From: Dehalococcoides mccartyi
GTDB lineage: Bacteria; Chloroflexota; Dehalococcoidia; UBA2979
NCBI GenBank assembly: GCA_945865925.1
Contig: CAMBFG010000001.1
Coordinates: forward strand, 330,854-394,853
DNA length: 64,000 nt
Reading direction: 5' to 3'
Part shown: piece after piece, positions 25,761-35,249 of the stretch
How the letters are laid out: each line of letters begins with the position of its first letter
Position numbering within the stretch: position 1 is the stretch's first letter
The notes under the pieces: model-generated
Seen by the model: only the letters and a program-made list of their open reading frames with translations
The model's database searches: none
Told to the model about the DNA's origin: nothing
Program-made: the position numbers and the translations under genes

Positions 25761-28151
25761 GTGAACCGCGCCTCGAAGCAGGCCACCCGCGTGCTCAGCT
25801 CGTTTAACGCGGTGCGAGGACTCGCCCAAGCGGGCGCACGCGTCGCCGCAAAGCGCGGCTTCCCACGCGTCGAGGGCCGGATGGCCGTCCGCGGGCTCTC
25901 CGCAGAGGTCCAGATCGTCCGCGACCACCATGGCGTCCCACATGTCTTCGCCGTCACGGAGGCGGACGCCCTCTTCGGGCAAGGGTTCGTCCACGCGCAG
26001 GACCGCCTGTTCCAGATGGCCGGCGCGCGACGCCTCGCATCCGGACGGCTTGCCGAAGTCCTCGGGCCGATCGCCCTCGGCAGCGACCGGTTCATGCGCC
26101 GTGTCGGCCTGTACCGCGCCGCAGCCCTCGACGCTGCCGGGCTCGACGCCGACTTCCACGGCCTGCTGGCCGCGTACTGCGCCGGCGTGAACGAGGGCGC
26201 ACGCACGCTGCCGGAACTCCCGCCTGAGTTCTCCGTCATCGGCCCTTGGACACCGTGGACGCCGCAGGACGCGATGCTCGTCGGGCGGCTCGTCCTCTTT
26301 GGCTTCGCCGGAAACTGGGACAGCGAGCTGCTCCGCGAGCGCCTGCTGCACGCTCTCGGGCCGGAGCGGGCCGCACAGGTCGATCCGACGCACCCCAACT
26401 ACGGCACGGTCACCGGCGAGCCGCATATGGAAGGCGGCGCCGTCGAGCGCCTTGCACGCGCATATCGCGACGCGGTCGCGCACGGACTACCACACGGAGG
26501 CGCCTCGAACGCGTGGGCGGTGGACGCCACACGCTCCGTCTCCGGCGCGCCGCTGCTCGCCTCCGATCCGCACCTGGAGGTGCGTATGCCGGGACTGTTC
26601 CACGTCACGCACCTCCGAGGCGGGGTGCTGAACGCCATCGGCGCGGACATTCCGGGCGTCCCGGGGATCGCCATTGGCCATACCGCCGAACTCGGCTGGG
26701 GGATCACCGCCGGGATGGCGGATGTCGCTGACTGCTACCTCGAAACGTTCGACCCCGCCTCGCCGAGCCGGTACCAGACGCCCGAGGGCTGGGTCGATGC
26801 CGAGGAGGTCGTCGAGCGGATCCACGTGCGTGGGGCCTCGCCGGTGGACGAACACGTCCTCGTCACCCGTCACGGTCCGATCGTCGGCCCGGCCGTTGAC
26901 GGCGAGACACGCGCCATCGCATTGCGCTCGACCGCCCTCGAACCCGGTGACCTGATCGAGGCGTTCTTCGCCGTGCTGCGCTCGCATTCGGTCGAAGAGT
27001 TCTCGGCGGCCCTCGACCAGTGGCCAGGGACGACGTTCAACTTCGTCTATGCCCATCGAGACGGGCGCACGGGGTACCGCTTCGCGGGCCGTGTCCCTCG
27101 CCGCGCCGCAGGCGACGGCCTGCTCCCCACGGACGGGGCGCGCTCGGACGGGCCGCCGGCGCCGCTGCCGCCAGAGGCGATGCCGCGTGTCACCTCGCCG
27201 AGCTCGGGGTACGTGGTGAGCGCGAACCAGGCGCCGGGCGGGCGCTACGAACTGGGCGAGGAGTGGTGCCAGCCGGTGCGTGCGGAGCGCATCGCAGCGC
27301 TCATCCAGGCACAACCGATGCACGACCCCAGCTCGTTCCAGGCGATCCAGACGGACCGGTACAACGCGAACCTCGTGCGGTTGCGCGACCTGCTGATCGA
27401 GCGGGGTGCGGTCGCGCAGCCCGAAGGCCCGATCCTCGAACGCTGGGACGGACGCCTCGATCCCGCGAGCGCAGGGGCGGCAGTGGTACAGGCGACCTAC
27501 CGCGAACTCGCCCGCGCGATGGCGCTGCGTGCCGCCGGGCCGTCGGCTGACACGGTGCTCGGGCGAGGATTGTCAGGCGTGAACGGCCTGGGCTCGTTCC
27601 ACTTCCGCATCCAGGGCGAACTCGTCGCCGCCGCCGAGGCCTCGAAGTCACCGTGGTTCGACGGGTCTGCCGATCGCGACCGCCAGCTCGCCGGAGCGGC
27701 CGCGCGCGCGGTGGAGCGTCTGCGTCGCGATCTGGGCGACGACCCCGGCCGCTGGCGCTGGGGTGCGCTCCACCACATCGAATTCACCCACCCGCTGCGC
27801 TCAGTGCCCGGCCTCGGAAAATGGCTCTCGCGCGGCCCGTACCCCTTCGGCGGCGATGTGAACACGGTGGCCCAGAGCGCCGAGGCGATCTGGCGCGACA
27901 CTGGCGAGGTGCTGGTCGCACCTGGCTATCGGCAGGTCCTCGACCTCGCGGACTGGGACCGCGCGCGCTTCATCCTGCCCACCGGAAACAGCGGCATCCC
28001 CGGCCACCCGAGATATGACGACTGCGTCGCCGATTTCCTCGCCGGACGGTACCGACCGCTGCTCTACACACGCGCCGCCATCGAGGCCGCTGCGGAGACG
28101 CGTCTCATCCTCGCGACCAGCGGCACACCACGAGTCGTGGAGCCCGCATGA
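25761..28151 (+). CDS. Penicillin-acylase-family (Ntn) amidohydrolase
   Basis: 796-residue precursor of the penicillin amidase family, which self-cleaves to expose an N-terminal serine. The cleavage and nucleophile site is GGASNAWAVD (Ser near 249), preceded by an alpha chain with 'VRDHHGVPHVFA' and 'GQGFVHAQDRLFQM', and followed by 'PLLASDPHLEVRMPG' and 'VSANQAPGG'. No export signal is seen, unusual because many members are periplasmic. Substrate may be an acyl-homoserine lactone or another amide; not readable. The GTG start is uncertain; a later ATG at 25881 would also keep the family core. ATGA overlap with the next gene. Confidence 0.85.
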   Translation: MNRASKQATRVLSSFNAVRGLAQAGARVAAKRGFPRVEGRMAVRGLSAEVQIVRDHHGVPHVFAVTEADALFGQGFVHAQDRLFQMAGARRLASGRLAEVLGPIALGSDRFMRRVGLYRAAALDAAGLDADFHGLLAAYCAGVNEGARTLPELPPEFSVIGPWTPWTPQDAMLVGRLVLFGFAGNWDSELLRERLLHALGPERAAQVDPTHPNYGTVTGEPHMEGGAVERLARAYRDAVAHGLPHGGASNAWAVDATRSVSGAPLLASDPHLEVRMPGLFHVTHLRGGVLNAIGADIPGVPGIAIGHTAELGWGITAGMADVADCYLETFDPASPSRYQTPEGWVDAEEVVERIHVRGASPVDEHVLVTRHGPIVGPAVDGETRAIALRSTALEPGDLIEAFFAVLRSHSVEEFSAALDQWPGTTFNFVYAHRDGRTGYRFAGRVPRRAAGDGLLPTDGARSDGPPAPLPPEAMPRVTSPSSGYVVSANQAPGGRYELGEEWCQPVRAERIAALIQAQPMHDPSSFQAIQTDRYNANLVRLRDLLIERGAVAQPEGPILERWDGRLDPASAGAAVVQATYRELARAMALRAAGPSADTVLGRGLSGVNGLGSFHFRIQGELVAAAEASKSPWFDGSADRDRQLAGAAARAVERLRRDLGDDPGRWRWGALHHIEFTHPLRSVPGLGKWLSRGPYPFGGDVNTVAQSAEAIWRDTGEVLVAPGYRQVLDLADWDRARFILPTGNSGIPGHPRYDDCVADFLAGRYRPLLYTRAAIEAAAETRLILATSGTPRVVEPA

Positions 28152-29182
28152 CCATCGACGGCACCCTTGCAGGGCGTGCTGAGCGTTACCGAGCCCTCGT
28201 GCGCGACGAGATGCGCGCAGTCGTTGGCGAGTCCTCGGACGGGCTGTACGCCTGGATGCGCTACCACCTCGGCTGGGAGGACATCGAGGGTCGCCCCGAG
28301 CAGGCCTCCGGCGGTAAGTTGATGCGCCCCGTGGCCGTGCTGCTGGCCGCCGAGGCTTGTGGTGGGCGCGCCGAGCAGGCGGTCGCCGCCGCCGCCGCGG
28401 TTGAGCTCGTCCACAACTTCTCGCTGCTCCACGACGATGTGGAGGACCGCAGCGACTTCCGGCGTGGGCGTGCCAACCTCTGGACGTTCGCCGGGGTGGC
28501 GCAGGCGATCAACACGGGCGATGGGATGTTCACCGTCGCCCGCCTCGCAACCTACCGGCTGCTCGATGCTGGCATCCCCGCCGAGCGCGCCGTACTCGCC
28601 ATGCGCGAACTCGACGAAGCCTGCCTCCGCCTCGTCGAGGGCCAGTACCTCGATATCTCCTTCGAGACGCGGATCGATGTCACTCAGGACGAGTACTGGC
28701 AGATGGCTGCCGGGAAGACCGCCGCGATGTTCGCCGCACCGTTCGCGATGGGCGCGATGATCGCCGGCGCCGAGCCGCGCGTCGTCAACGCGTTCCGGGA
28801 ATTCGGCCGGCACATCGGCCTCGCGTTCCAGGCCGTCGATGACATCCTGGGCATTTGGGGGGACTCCGCCGTCACCGGAAAGCCGGTTGGGGACGACCTG
28901 CTCTCCCGCAAGATGACCTGCCCTGTGATCGCCGCCCTGGACGCGGGTGGCGACGCCTCGATGTTGCTGCGGCGCGCCTACGAGCAGCCGTCGCGCACCG
29001 GCGAAGACGTCGCACCGCTCGCGGCGCTGGTCGCGGAGACCGGTGCGCGCGCCCTGACACAGACGATGGCGGAGCGTGAGGAAGCGGCGGCGCTACAGGC
29101 GCTGCATGATGGTGGAGTGACCTCGGACGTCATCGCATGGTGTACGGAGTTCGCGCACGCCGCCGTGGTAAGGGTGACGTAG
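28148..29182 (+). CDS. Polyprenyl (isoprenyl) diphosphate synthase
   Basis: All-helical trans-prenyltransferase, 344 aa. The two metal-binding aspartate motifs are intact: DDVEDRSDFRRG (near 98) and DDILGIWGD (near 235), with 'GGKLMRPVAVLLAAEA' as the conserved early block. The chain length of the product cannot be told. Coupled to the acylase gene by ATGA. Likely role: precursor for quinone, carotenoid or lipid synthesis. Confidence 0.88.
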   Translation: MTIDGTLAGRAERYRALVRDEMRAVVGESSDGLYAWMRYHLGWEDIEGRPEQASGGKLMRPVAVLLAAEACGGRAEQAVAAAAAVELVHNFSLLHDDVEDRSDFRRGRANLWTFAGVAQAINTGDGMFTVARLATYRLLDAGIPAERAVLAMRELDEACLRLVEGQYLDISFETRIDVTQDEYWQMAAGKTAAMFAAPFAMGAMIAGAEPRVVNAFREFGRHIGLAFQAVDDILGIWGDSAVTGKPVGDDLLSRKMTCPVIAALDAGGDASMLLRRAYEQPSRTGEDVAPLAALVAETGARALTQTMAEREEAAALQALHDGGVTSDVIAWCTEFAHAAVVRVT

Positions 29183-29208
29183 TCTCGTCTACATAACGCA
29201 TCGAGACA

Positions 29209-29238
29209 TTGCCGCTCGAATCCGGCGGTCTCTATGAT
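29209..29238 (+). promoter_or_regulatory. Promoter of pgk
   Basis: TTGCCG, 18-bp spacer, TATGAT, giving a leader of roughly 36 nt before the GTG of pgk. The same -35 hexamer is used at the his promoter. Confidence 0.6.
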
Positions 29239-29280
29239 CGGGCGGCGCCGCGCGCTCCCCGCGCAGCCGTGAGGGAACTC

Positions 29281-30474
29281 GTGCAGAAGCAGACCATCCG
29301 CGACATCGACGTCTCCGGGCAGCGGGTCTTCCTGCGCGTCGACTACAACGTCCAGTTCGACGACGGCACGATCCTGGACGACTACCGCCTCCAGGAGTCG
29401 ATCCCGACGATCCACCTCCTACTGGAGCGCGGCGCCAAGGTCATCATCTGCTCCCACCGAGGCCGTCCCGGCGGACGGGTGGTGGAGGAACTCCGGAACG
29501 AACCCGTGGCCCGTCACCTCTCCGCGCTGCTCGGTCGGGCGGTGACCTCCGTCCGCGACTGCGTAGGCCCCGAGGTGGAGCGTGTCGTCGCGGCCATGCA
29601 GCCGGGCGATGTGGTCCTGCTGGAGAACGTCCGGTTTTACGCCGAGGAGGAGGCGAACGATCGCGAGTTCTCACGCAAACTCGCCTCGCTGGCGGACGTG
29701 TTCGTCTCGGACGCCTTCGGCACTGCCCATCGCGCGCACGCCTCAGTCGTGGGGATCGCCGAGTTTCTCCCTGGGGTCGCCGGGCTGCTGATGGAGCGAG
29801 AACTCGAATACCTCGGCAAGGTCGCGATGAATCCGGAGCGGCCATTCGCCATCATTCTGGGTGGGGCGAAGGTCGCCGAAAAACTTGCGATCCTGAAGAA
29901 CCTCTCCGACCAGGCCGACCTGATCTGCATCGGCGGCGGTATCGCGAACACCTTCCTCAAGGCCCAGGGCATCGACGTCGGCGCTTCGCTGGTCGAGGAC
30001 GACCGGATCGAGGACGCACTGGAGGTCATGCGTATGGCCGCCATGAGGAAGGACCTCCGGCTGCTCATGCCGACGGATGTCGTCATTGCGAACGCCGCGG
30101 GCGAGCGCATCAACACGGTTTCCGTGAACCGCGTCCCACCGGAGTGGCGCATCCTCGACCTCGGCCGCCAAACACTCGATGACATGCGCGACGCGCTCTC
30201 CACGATGAAAACCGTCGTGTGGAACGGCCCGATCGGCTTCTTCGAGCGGCCGCCATTCGACAGGGGCTCAATTGACCTCGCACGGATCCTCGCCGACCTC
30301 GTCAGTGCCACCACCGTTGTCGGCGGCGGCGAGACGGCTGCGGCCGTCGCCCGTGCGGGCGTCAGCAACCGCATCTCTCATGTCTCCACGGGTGGCGGAG
30401 CCTCCCTCGAACTGCTCGAGGGGCGGGTACTGCCCGGTGTGGCTGTGCTCCGCGACCGTGCCGATCAGGCGTAG
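29281..30474 (+). CDS. pgk: Phosphoglycerate kinase
   Basis: Glycolytic ATP-forming kinase. 'RVFLRVDYNV', 'YRLQESIPTIHLLLERGAKV', 'SHRGRPGG', 'LLENVRFYAEEEAND', 'FVSDAFGTAHRAHAS', 'ILGGAKVAEKL' and the C-terminal 'STGGGASLELLEG' are all family blocks. 397 aa from the GTG with GAGGGA upstream. First of a run of lower-glycolysis genes. Confidence 0.96.
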   Translation: MQKQTIRDIDVSGQRVFLRVDYNVQFDDGTILDDYRLQESIPTIHLLLERGAKVIICSHRGRPGGRVVEELRNEPVARHLSALLGRAVTSVRDCVGPEVERVVAAMQPGDVVLLENVRFYAEEEANDREFSRKLASLADVFVSDAFGTAHRAHASVVGIAEFLPGVAGLLMERELEYLGKVAMNPERPFAIILGGAKVAEKLAILKNLSDQADLICIGGGIANTFLKAQGIDVGASLVEDDRIEDALEVMRMAAMRKDLRLLMPTDVVIANAAGERINTVSVNRVPPEWRILDLGRQTLDDMRDALSTMKTVVWNGPIGFFERPPFDRGSIDLARILADLVSATTVVGGGETAAAVARAGVSNRISHVSTGGGASLELLEGRVLPGVAVLRDRADQA

Positions 30475-30495
30475 GCGGTCAGGCGAGCGCACGCG

Positions 30496-30501
30496 TAGGA
30501 T
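30496..30501 (+). promoter_or_regulatory. -10 element of apgM, leaderless type
   Basis: TAGGAT followed by exactly 6 nt and the ATG, lying 22 nt after the pgk stop. There is no ribosome site for the gene. Confidence 0.45.
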
Positions 30502-30507
30502 CGGGCG

Positions 30508-31707
30508 ATGGAACTCGACCTGATTCGCCGCCTCTCCCAGCCCGCTGACACCAAGGTGATCCTCTGCGTCCTCGATGGGCTGGGCGGAATGCCCGGCCTG
30601 CGTGGTCGCACGGAACTCGAAGAAGCCAACACGAGAAACCTCGACCGGCTGGTCGCGGAAGGCAGCATCGGTCGGACGCTGCCGGTCGGCTTCGGAATCA
30701 CGCCGGGCTCCGGGCCGGGTCACATGGCGCTCTTCGGATACGACCCTCTCGTGTACGAGATCGGCCGGGGCGCCCTCGAATCCACGGGCATCGGCTTCGA
30801 GATCGGGCCGGATGACATCACCGCACGTGGCAACCTCTGCAGTCTCGATGGTGCGGGCCTGATCACCGATCGCCGAGCCGGCCGCTTGCCCACCGCGCAG
30901 ACCGAGGCGATCTGCGCGCAGCTCCAGACGATCACGCTGCCCGGTGTCCAGACCTTCGTGCAGGCAGTCCAGGACCAGCGATTCATCCTCGTCCTCCGCG
31001 GGCCGGGCCTCTCCGATCAGATCGCCGAGACCGACCCCCAGCGCGAGGGCGTCACACCCATCGTCTGCGCCGCGACGGCGCCCGAGGGCGACCACACCGC
31101 CGCCCTGGTCCGCGAATGGGTGACGAAGGCGACCTCGATGCTGGCGGGGCAGGAGCGCGCCAACGGGGTGCTGCTGCGTGGCTGGTCGGGACGCCCGAAC
31201 GTGCCGCCGTTCCCTGAACTCTGGAAACTCCGGGCCGCCGCCGTCACCGTCTACCCGATGTATCGAGGCGTCGCGCGCCTCGTGGGGATGGACGTCGTCG
31301 ATGGTGGCCACAACCTCGACGAGCAGATCGCGGCGATCCGGGCGCACTGGGACCAGTACGACTTCTTCTTCCTGCACTACAAGTACACGGACTCGGCCGG
31401 CGAAGACGGCGACTTCCAGCGCAAGTCGGACGCCATCGAGGCATTCGACCGTGCGGTACCGGACATCCTCGCGCTCGGGCCGGATGTCCTCGTCGTGACC
31501 GGAGACCACTCCACGCCCTCCGCGATGGCGGCGCACTCGTTCCACGCGGTGCCGATCGTGGTGTGGGGTAAGGATGTCCGTCGCGACCACCTCAGCCATT
31601 TCAACGAGGTCGCCGCACGCGAGGGCGAACTCGGTCAGTTCCCCGCGAAGGAAGTGCTCCCGATCGCCTTCGGACACGCGGGACGCCTCGCGAAGTTCGG
31701 CGCATAG
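30508..31707 (+). CDS. apgM: 2,3-bisphosphoglycerate-independent phosphoglycerate mutase, archaeal type
   Basis: Alkaline-phosphatase-fold mutase, 399 aa. 'LCVLDGLGGMPG' binds metal, 'GITPGSGPGHMALFGYDP' carries the serine that is phosphorylated (near 71), and 'TGDHSTPSAMAAHSFHAVP' holds later metal ligands. This is the archaeal ApgM form rather than the long bacterial GpmI. The gene lies in a glycolytic cluster between pgk and tpiA. Confidence 0.92.
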   Translation: MELDLIRRLSQPADTKVILCVLDGLGGMPGLRGRTELEEANTRNLDRLVAEGSIGRTLPVGFGITPGSGPGHMALFGYDPLVYEIGRGALESTGIGFEIGPDDITARGNLCSLDGAGLITDRRAGRLPTAQTEAICAQLQTITLPGVQTFVQAVQDQRFILVLRGPGLSDQIAETDPQREGVTPIVCAATAPEGDHTAALVREWVTKATSMLAGQERANGVLLRGWSGRPNVPPFPELWKLRAAAVTVYPMYRGVARLVGMDVVDGGHNLDEQIAAIRAHWDQYDFFFLHYKYTDSAGEDGDFQRKSDAIEAFDRAVPDILALGPDVLVVTGDHSTPSAMAAHSFHAVPIVVWGKDVRRDHLSHFNEVAAREGELGQFPAKEVLPIAFGHAGRLAKFGA

Positions 31708-31709
31708 CA

Positions 31710-32462
31710 ATGGCACGCCTGCCCGTTGTCGGCGGGAACTGGAAGATGCACACGGCCCGCGGGGAGGCCGTCGCGCTACTCTCCGCGCTTCGACGCGAAC
31801 TCGATGGACTCGCGGGCGCTCAGGTGGTGATCTGCCCGCCCGCGCCCTGGCTCGGCGACGCCGCCGACGCTCTCGCTGGCACGACCCTCGAGGTTGGCGC
31901 GCAGGACGTGCACTGGGAGCCGAAGGGTGCGTTCACCGGAGCCGTCAGCGCGCCAATGCTGGCGAGTGTGGCCTCATGGGTGATCGTGGGGCACTCCGAG
32001 CGCCGATACCTTTTCGGTGAGACCGCCGAGGAGACCAACGCGAAACTGCGCGCTTCACTCGCTGCGGGCCTGAGCCCCATCCTCGCGGTCGGCGAGCGCC
32101 AGGAGGAGATCGGGCGCGTCGCTGACGTCCTGGCCGCCCAACTGACGGAGGGCTTCCGCGGCATCGAGCGGCTACCGGCAGACGTCGTGATCGCATACGA
32201 ACCGGTGTGGGCCATCGGAACGGGCCTCGCGGCCACGCCGGATGACGCCCAGGCGCGCTGCGCCCTCATCCGCACGATGCTGGCCGAACGCTTCAACACG
32301 GCCTCCGCGGACGCCTGTCGCATCCAGTATGGCGGCTCGGTGATCACAGGGAACATCGAGGACTACGCAAAGCAGCCGGACATCGATGGCGCACTCGTCG
32401 GTGGGGCGTCGCTGGACGCGGCCGCGTTCGCCACGATCTGCCGCGCGGTCGCCGCCGCGTAG
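31710..32462 (+). CDS. tpiA: Triosephosphate isomerase
   Basis: TIM-barrel enzyme of 250 aa. 'VGGNWKMH' start, catalytic His in 'IVGHSERR', catalytic Glu in 'AYEPVWAIGTG', and 'IQYGGSV' phosphate loop are intact. Starts 2 nt after the apgM stop. Confidence 0.97.
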   Translation: MARLPVVGGNWKMHTARGEAVALLSALRRELDGLAGAQVVICPPAPWLGDAADALAGTTLEVGAQDVHWEPKGAFTGAVSAPMLASVASWVIVGHSERRYLFGETAEETNAKLRASLAAGLSPILAVGERQEEIGRVADVLAAQLTEGFRGIERLPADVVIAYEPVWAIGTGLAATPDDAQARCALIRTMLAERFNTASADACRIQYGGSVITGNIEDYAKQPDIDGALVGGASLDAAAFATICRAVAAA

Positions 32463-32470
32463 CACCCGCG

Positions 32471-33400
32471 ATGTCCCACCCGCACCACCTCGTCGTGCTC
32501 GTCGGGCCGACGGCGTCCGGCAAGACCGCCGTGGCCGTCGAGGCGGCGCGACGCCTCAATTGCGGCGTGGAGATCGTGTCAGCCGACTCGCGACAGGTGC
32601 GTCGGGAGATGGTCATCGGCACCGCAGCACCCACCAAGACCGAACTGGCAGCGGTACCGCACCACGCCGTCGCCACCGTCACACCGGACGCGCCCTACGC
32701 GGTCGTGGACTGGCTCGTCGAGGCGCGAGCCGCCCTCGACTCAATCTGGTCGCGCGGTGGTCTGCCGCTACTCGTCGGCGGCACCGGCCAGTACGTATGG
32801 GCGCTGCTCGACGGCTGGTCGATGCCCGCGGTGGAGCCGGACGTGGCGCTGCGCGCAGAGTTCGAGGCGTACGCCGGCGAGCACGGGGCGGACGCGCTCC
32901 ACGCACGCCTCGGTGCGCTGGACCCCGCCTCCGCGACCCGGATCGATGCGCGGAACATCCGGCGCGTGGTGCGCGCACTCGAGGTCGTCACGGTCACCGG
33001 GGCGCCCGTCCCAGCCCTCGAGCCGCGTGACCCGGGCTTCACGTGGGGTGGCGTTGGCCTCCAGTGGGAGCGGGCACCGCTCCACGCTCGGGCTGACGCG
33101 CGCGTCGTCGCGATGTTCGAGGCTGGTCTGGTGGCCGAGGCCCGAGGGCTCACCGAGCGCTACGGGCGCGGGTTCCCGGCGCTCTCCTCGATTGGGTACC
33201 GCGAGGCACTCGCAGTCCTCGACGGCACCCTGAGCGAGGCGGAGGCGGTGCGCCAGACACAGATTGCCACCCATCGACTCATCCGGATGCAGGCGGCGTG
33301 GTTCCGGCTGGACGATCCACGCATCGAATGGGTGCCCGGGGGCGACATCGCGGCCGCCGTGGGCGCTGTTGAGCGGGCAGCACGGCCGCCCGTACCATGA
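32471..33400 (+). CDS. miaA: tRNA dimethylallyltransferase
   Basis: Adds an isopentenyl group to A37 of tRNAs reading codons that start with U. P-loop 'GPTASGKTAVAVEAAR' near the N-terminus, 'IVSADSRQV', 'PLLVGGTGQYVWALLDG' and 'IGYREAL' are MiaA signatures. 309 aa. The -35 and -10 of the dapF promoter lie in its last 30 nt. Confidence 0.95.
   Translation: MSHPHHLVVLVGPTASGKTAVAVEAARRLNCGVEIVSADSRQVRREMVIGTAAPTKTELAAVPHHAVATVTPDAPYAVVDWLVEARAALDSIWSRGGLPLLVGGTGQYVWALLDGWSMPAVEPDVALRAEFEAYAGEHGADALHARLGALDPASATRIDARNIRRVVRALEVVTVTGAPVPALEPRDPGFTWGGVGLQWERAPLHARADARVVAMFEAGLVAEARGLTERYGRGFPALSSIGYREALAVLDGTLSEAEAVRQTQIATHRLIRMQAAWFRLDDPRIEWVPGGDIAAAVGAVERAARPPVP
33369..33398 (+). promoter_or_regulatory. 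Promoter of dapF inside the miaA 3' end
   Basis: TTGAGC, 18-bp spacer, TACCAT; transcript start about 24 nt before the dapF ATG, leaving room for its GGAGGG ribosome site. Confidence 0.5.
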
Positions 33401-33428
33401 TCGACCACACCCACACGGAGGGCTGACG

Positions 33429-34316
33429 ATGCCGAACCCCACGGGGCGGCCGTTCCCATTCTGGAAGATGCACGGTGCCGGCAACGACTTCGTCGTCGCC
33501 GAGACGGATCGCCTCGACATCTCCGATGAGGCGTGGGGCGCCCTCGCGATCGAGGTCTGCGACCGCCACCAGGGCATCGGCGCGGACGGCCTGATCCTCG
33601 TGCAGCCCTCGAAGACCGCGGACCGCAAGATGCGCATCTTCAACGCGGACGGATCCGACGGCGAGATGTGTGTGAACGGCATCCGCTGCTTCACGAAGTT
33701 CTGCCTTGACCGTGGCCTCGTGACCGCCCCGGACGGGCGCGTCCTCGTGGAGACCGGTCCCGGCCTGATCCCCACCACCGCCACCCGAGGTGCGGACGGC
33801 CTCGTCTCCCACGTCCGCGTGGAAGCGGCCGTCCCCAACCTCGACCCGCGCGCCTCTGGCGTCATGATCGACCGCCCGGCGCCCGTCCTCGACTTCGAGG
33901 TGACGACGAAGGACATGGCCGGTGCGAGCGTGCAGCACGTTGCCATCGTCTCGATGGGGAACCCGCACGCTGTGCAGTTCATCGATGGCTCGCCGGCGGA
34001 CTACCCGCTGGAGCGCATCGGCCCCCAGATGGAGCATCACCCCGTCTTCACGCAGCGCACCAACTACGAGGTCGTCCACGTCCTGGACCGTGCGAACATC
34101 GAGATGCGCGTGTGGGAGCGTGGCGTCGGTGAGACGCAGGCGTGCGGCTCCGGCGCGTGCGCGGTGATGGTGGCCGCCCGCGCCCGAGGCCAGGCAGACG
34201 ACGACGTGCAGATTCACCTTCCGGGTGGCACGCTGCGCATCCAGTGGGGGGGCGAAGGCCCGGTGATCCTTACCGGACCCGCCACATTCGTATTCGAAGC
34301 GGAGTGGACGAGATGA
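33429..34316 (+). CDS. dapF: Diaminopimelate epimerase
   Basis: Cofactor-independent racemase making meso-diaminopimelate. 'KMHGAGNDFVV' start, first catalytic Cys in 'SDGEMCVNGIRC' and second in 'TQACGSGACA' are both present. 295 aa. Works with the nearby dapL for lysine, and for peptidoglycan if the cell makes any. ATGA overlap with the acetyltransferase. Confidence 0.96.
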   Translation: MPNPTGRPFPFWKMHGAGNDFVVAETDRLDISDEAWGALAIEVCDRHQGIGADGLILVQPSKTADRKMRIFNADGSDGEMCVNGIRCFTKFCLDRGLVTAPDGRVLVETGPGLIPTTATRGADGLVSHVRVEAAVPNLDPRASGVMIDRPAPVLDFEVTTKDMAGASVQHVAIVSMGNPHAVQFIDGSPADYPLERIGPQMEHHPVFTQRTNYEVVHVLDRANIEMRVWERGVGETQACGSGACAVMVAARARGQADDDVQIHLPGGTLRIQWGGEGPVILTGPATFVFEAEWTR

Positions 34317-35197
34317 ATGAGCGCCAGCGAATCGCCGACGCGCAGCCGTTCCTCCTGCGGAACATGCCCATGCGACCTCGACACCGCGAGGGTCTGCTGG
34401 CCACACCCGGCACCGTCCACCTGACGGACACCCGAGGCGAGATGATGCTGGTGCCGCAGCGCGGCCAGTACCACCTCCACTGGGCCTACAACGACATCGA
34501 GTCGATGCGACTGCTCTTCCCGAAAATGTGGAACCAGGTCCGCCGGCAGATCGACCCGGACCGCGCGGATCATGTCCACCTCGACCTAGTCGAAGTGCAG
34601 AACCGCGACTGGTTCGACGCCATGCTGAACGACGCCGACTTCTTCTTTTTCGCGGAGTGGATGGAGATGATCCACCCCGACCTCAATCCCGAGCACGTCC
34701 CGGAGTTCCCGGACGGCGTGAAGATGCGCCGCGCCACGGACGCTGACCTAGACGCTTTCTCCGAGATCTGGTCGGACGCATACGGCGACCTGAACGATGG
34801 CGAACGCACCTTCGAGGCCATGGTCGAGGCGGTCACCTGGGCCGGCGCGCTCGAGGTAGACGGCAAGGTCGTCGCGTTTGCGATGAACGGCCCGGTCGAG
34901 GCGACCGAGGGCGAGATCCTCGCCGCCTGTGTCGCGCCGGACGCGTGGGGGAACGGCTACGGTCGGCTCGTCCTCGGTGCGGCGGCGTACCGTCACGCCT
35001 CGCAGGGTGCCGTGCGAGCGCGCATCCGCGTGCGGCCGGACATCAAGCCGGCGCTCAAGACCTGTGCCGACCTCGGCTTCCGCTTCCACCGTTCGGGCGT
35101 CGAGTTCCGGCGACCGGTGGACGAAGCAGCGATCGCGCTCGCTCGCGAGGAGCGTCGCGTGGTCGGTGTGAAGGCGCGCTTCGGCGGCTGGCGCTAA
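34313..35197 (+). CDS. GNAT-family N-acetyltransferase
   Basis: 294 residues. The C-terminal half (about 130-260) has the GNAT pattern 'MRRATDADLDAFSEIW', 'VVAFAMNGPVEATEGEIL' and the acetyl-CoA loop 'VAPDAWGNGYGRLVLGAAAYRH'. The N-terminal 120 residues ('TPGTVHLTDTRGEMMLVPQR') are not recognised and may be a second degenerate GNAT fold. Substrate unknown. Translationally coupled to dapF. Confidence 0.72.
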   Translation: MNERQRIADAQPFLLRNMPMRPRHREGLLATPGTVHLTDTRGEMMLVPQRGQYHLHWAYNDIESMRLLFPKMWNQVRRQIDPDRADHVHLDLVEVQNRDWFDAMLNDADFFFFAEWMEMIHPDLNPEHVPEFPDGVKMRRATDADLDAFSEIWSDAYGDLNDGERTFEAMVEAVTWAGALEVDGKVVAFAMNGPVEATEGEILAACVAPDAWGNGYGRLVLGAAAYRHASQGAVRARIRVRPDIKPALKTCADLGFRFHRSGVEFRRPVDEAAIALAREERRVVGVKARFGGWR

Positions 35198-35249
35198 CGC
35201 CGACCTCGGACGTCCCCGACGACAGTTGAGAGCAGAGAAAGGCCCCGCC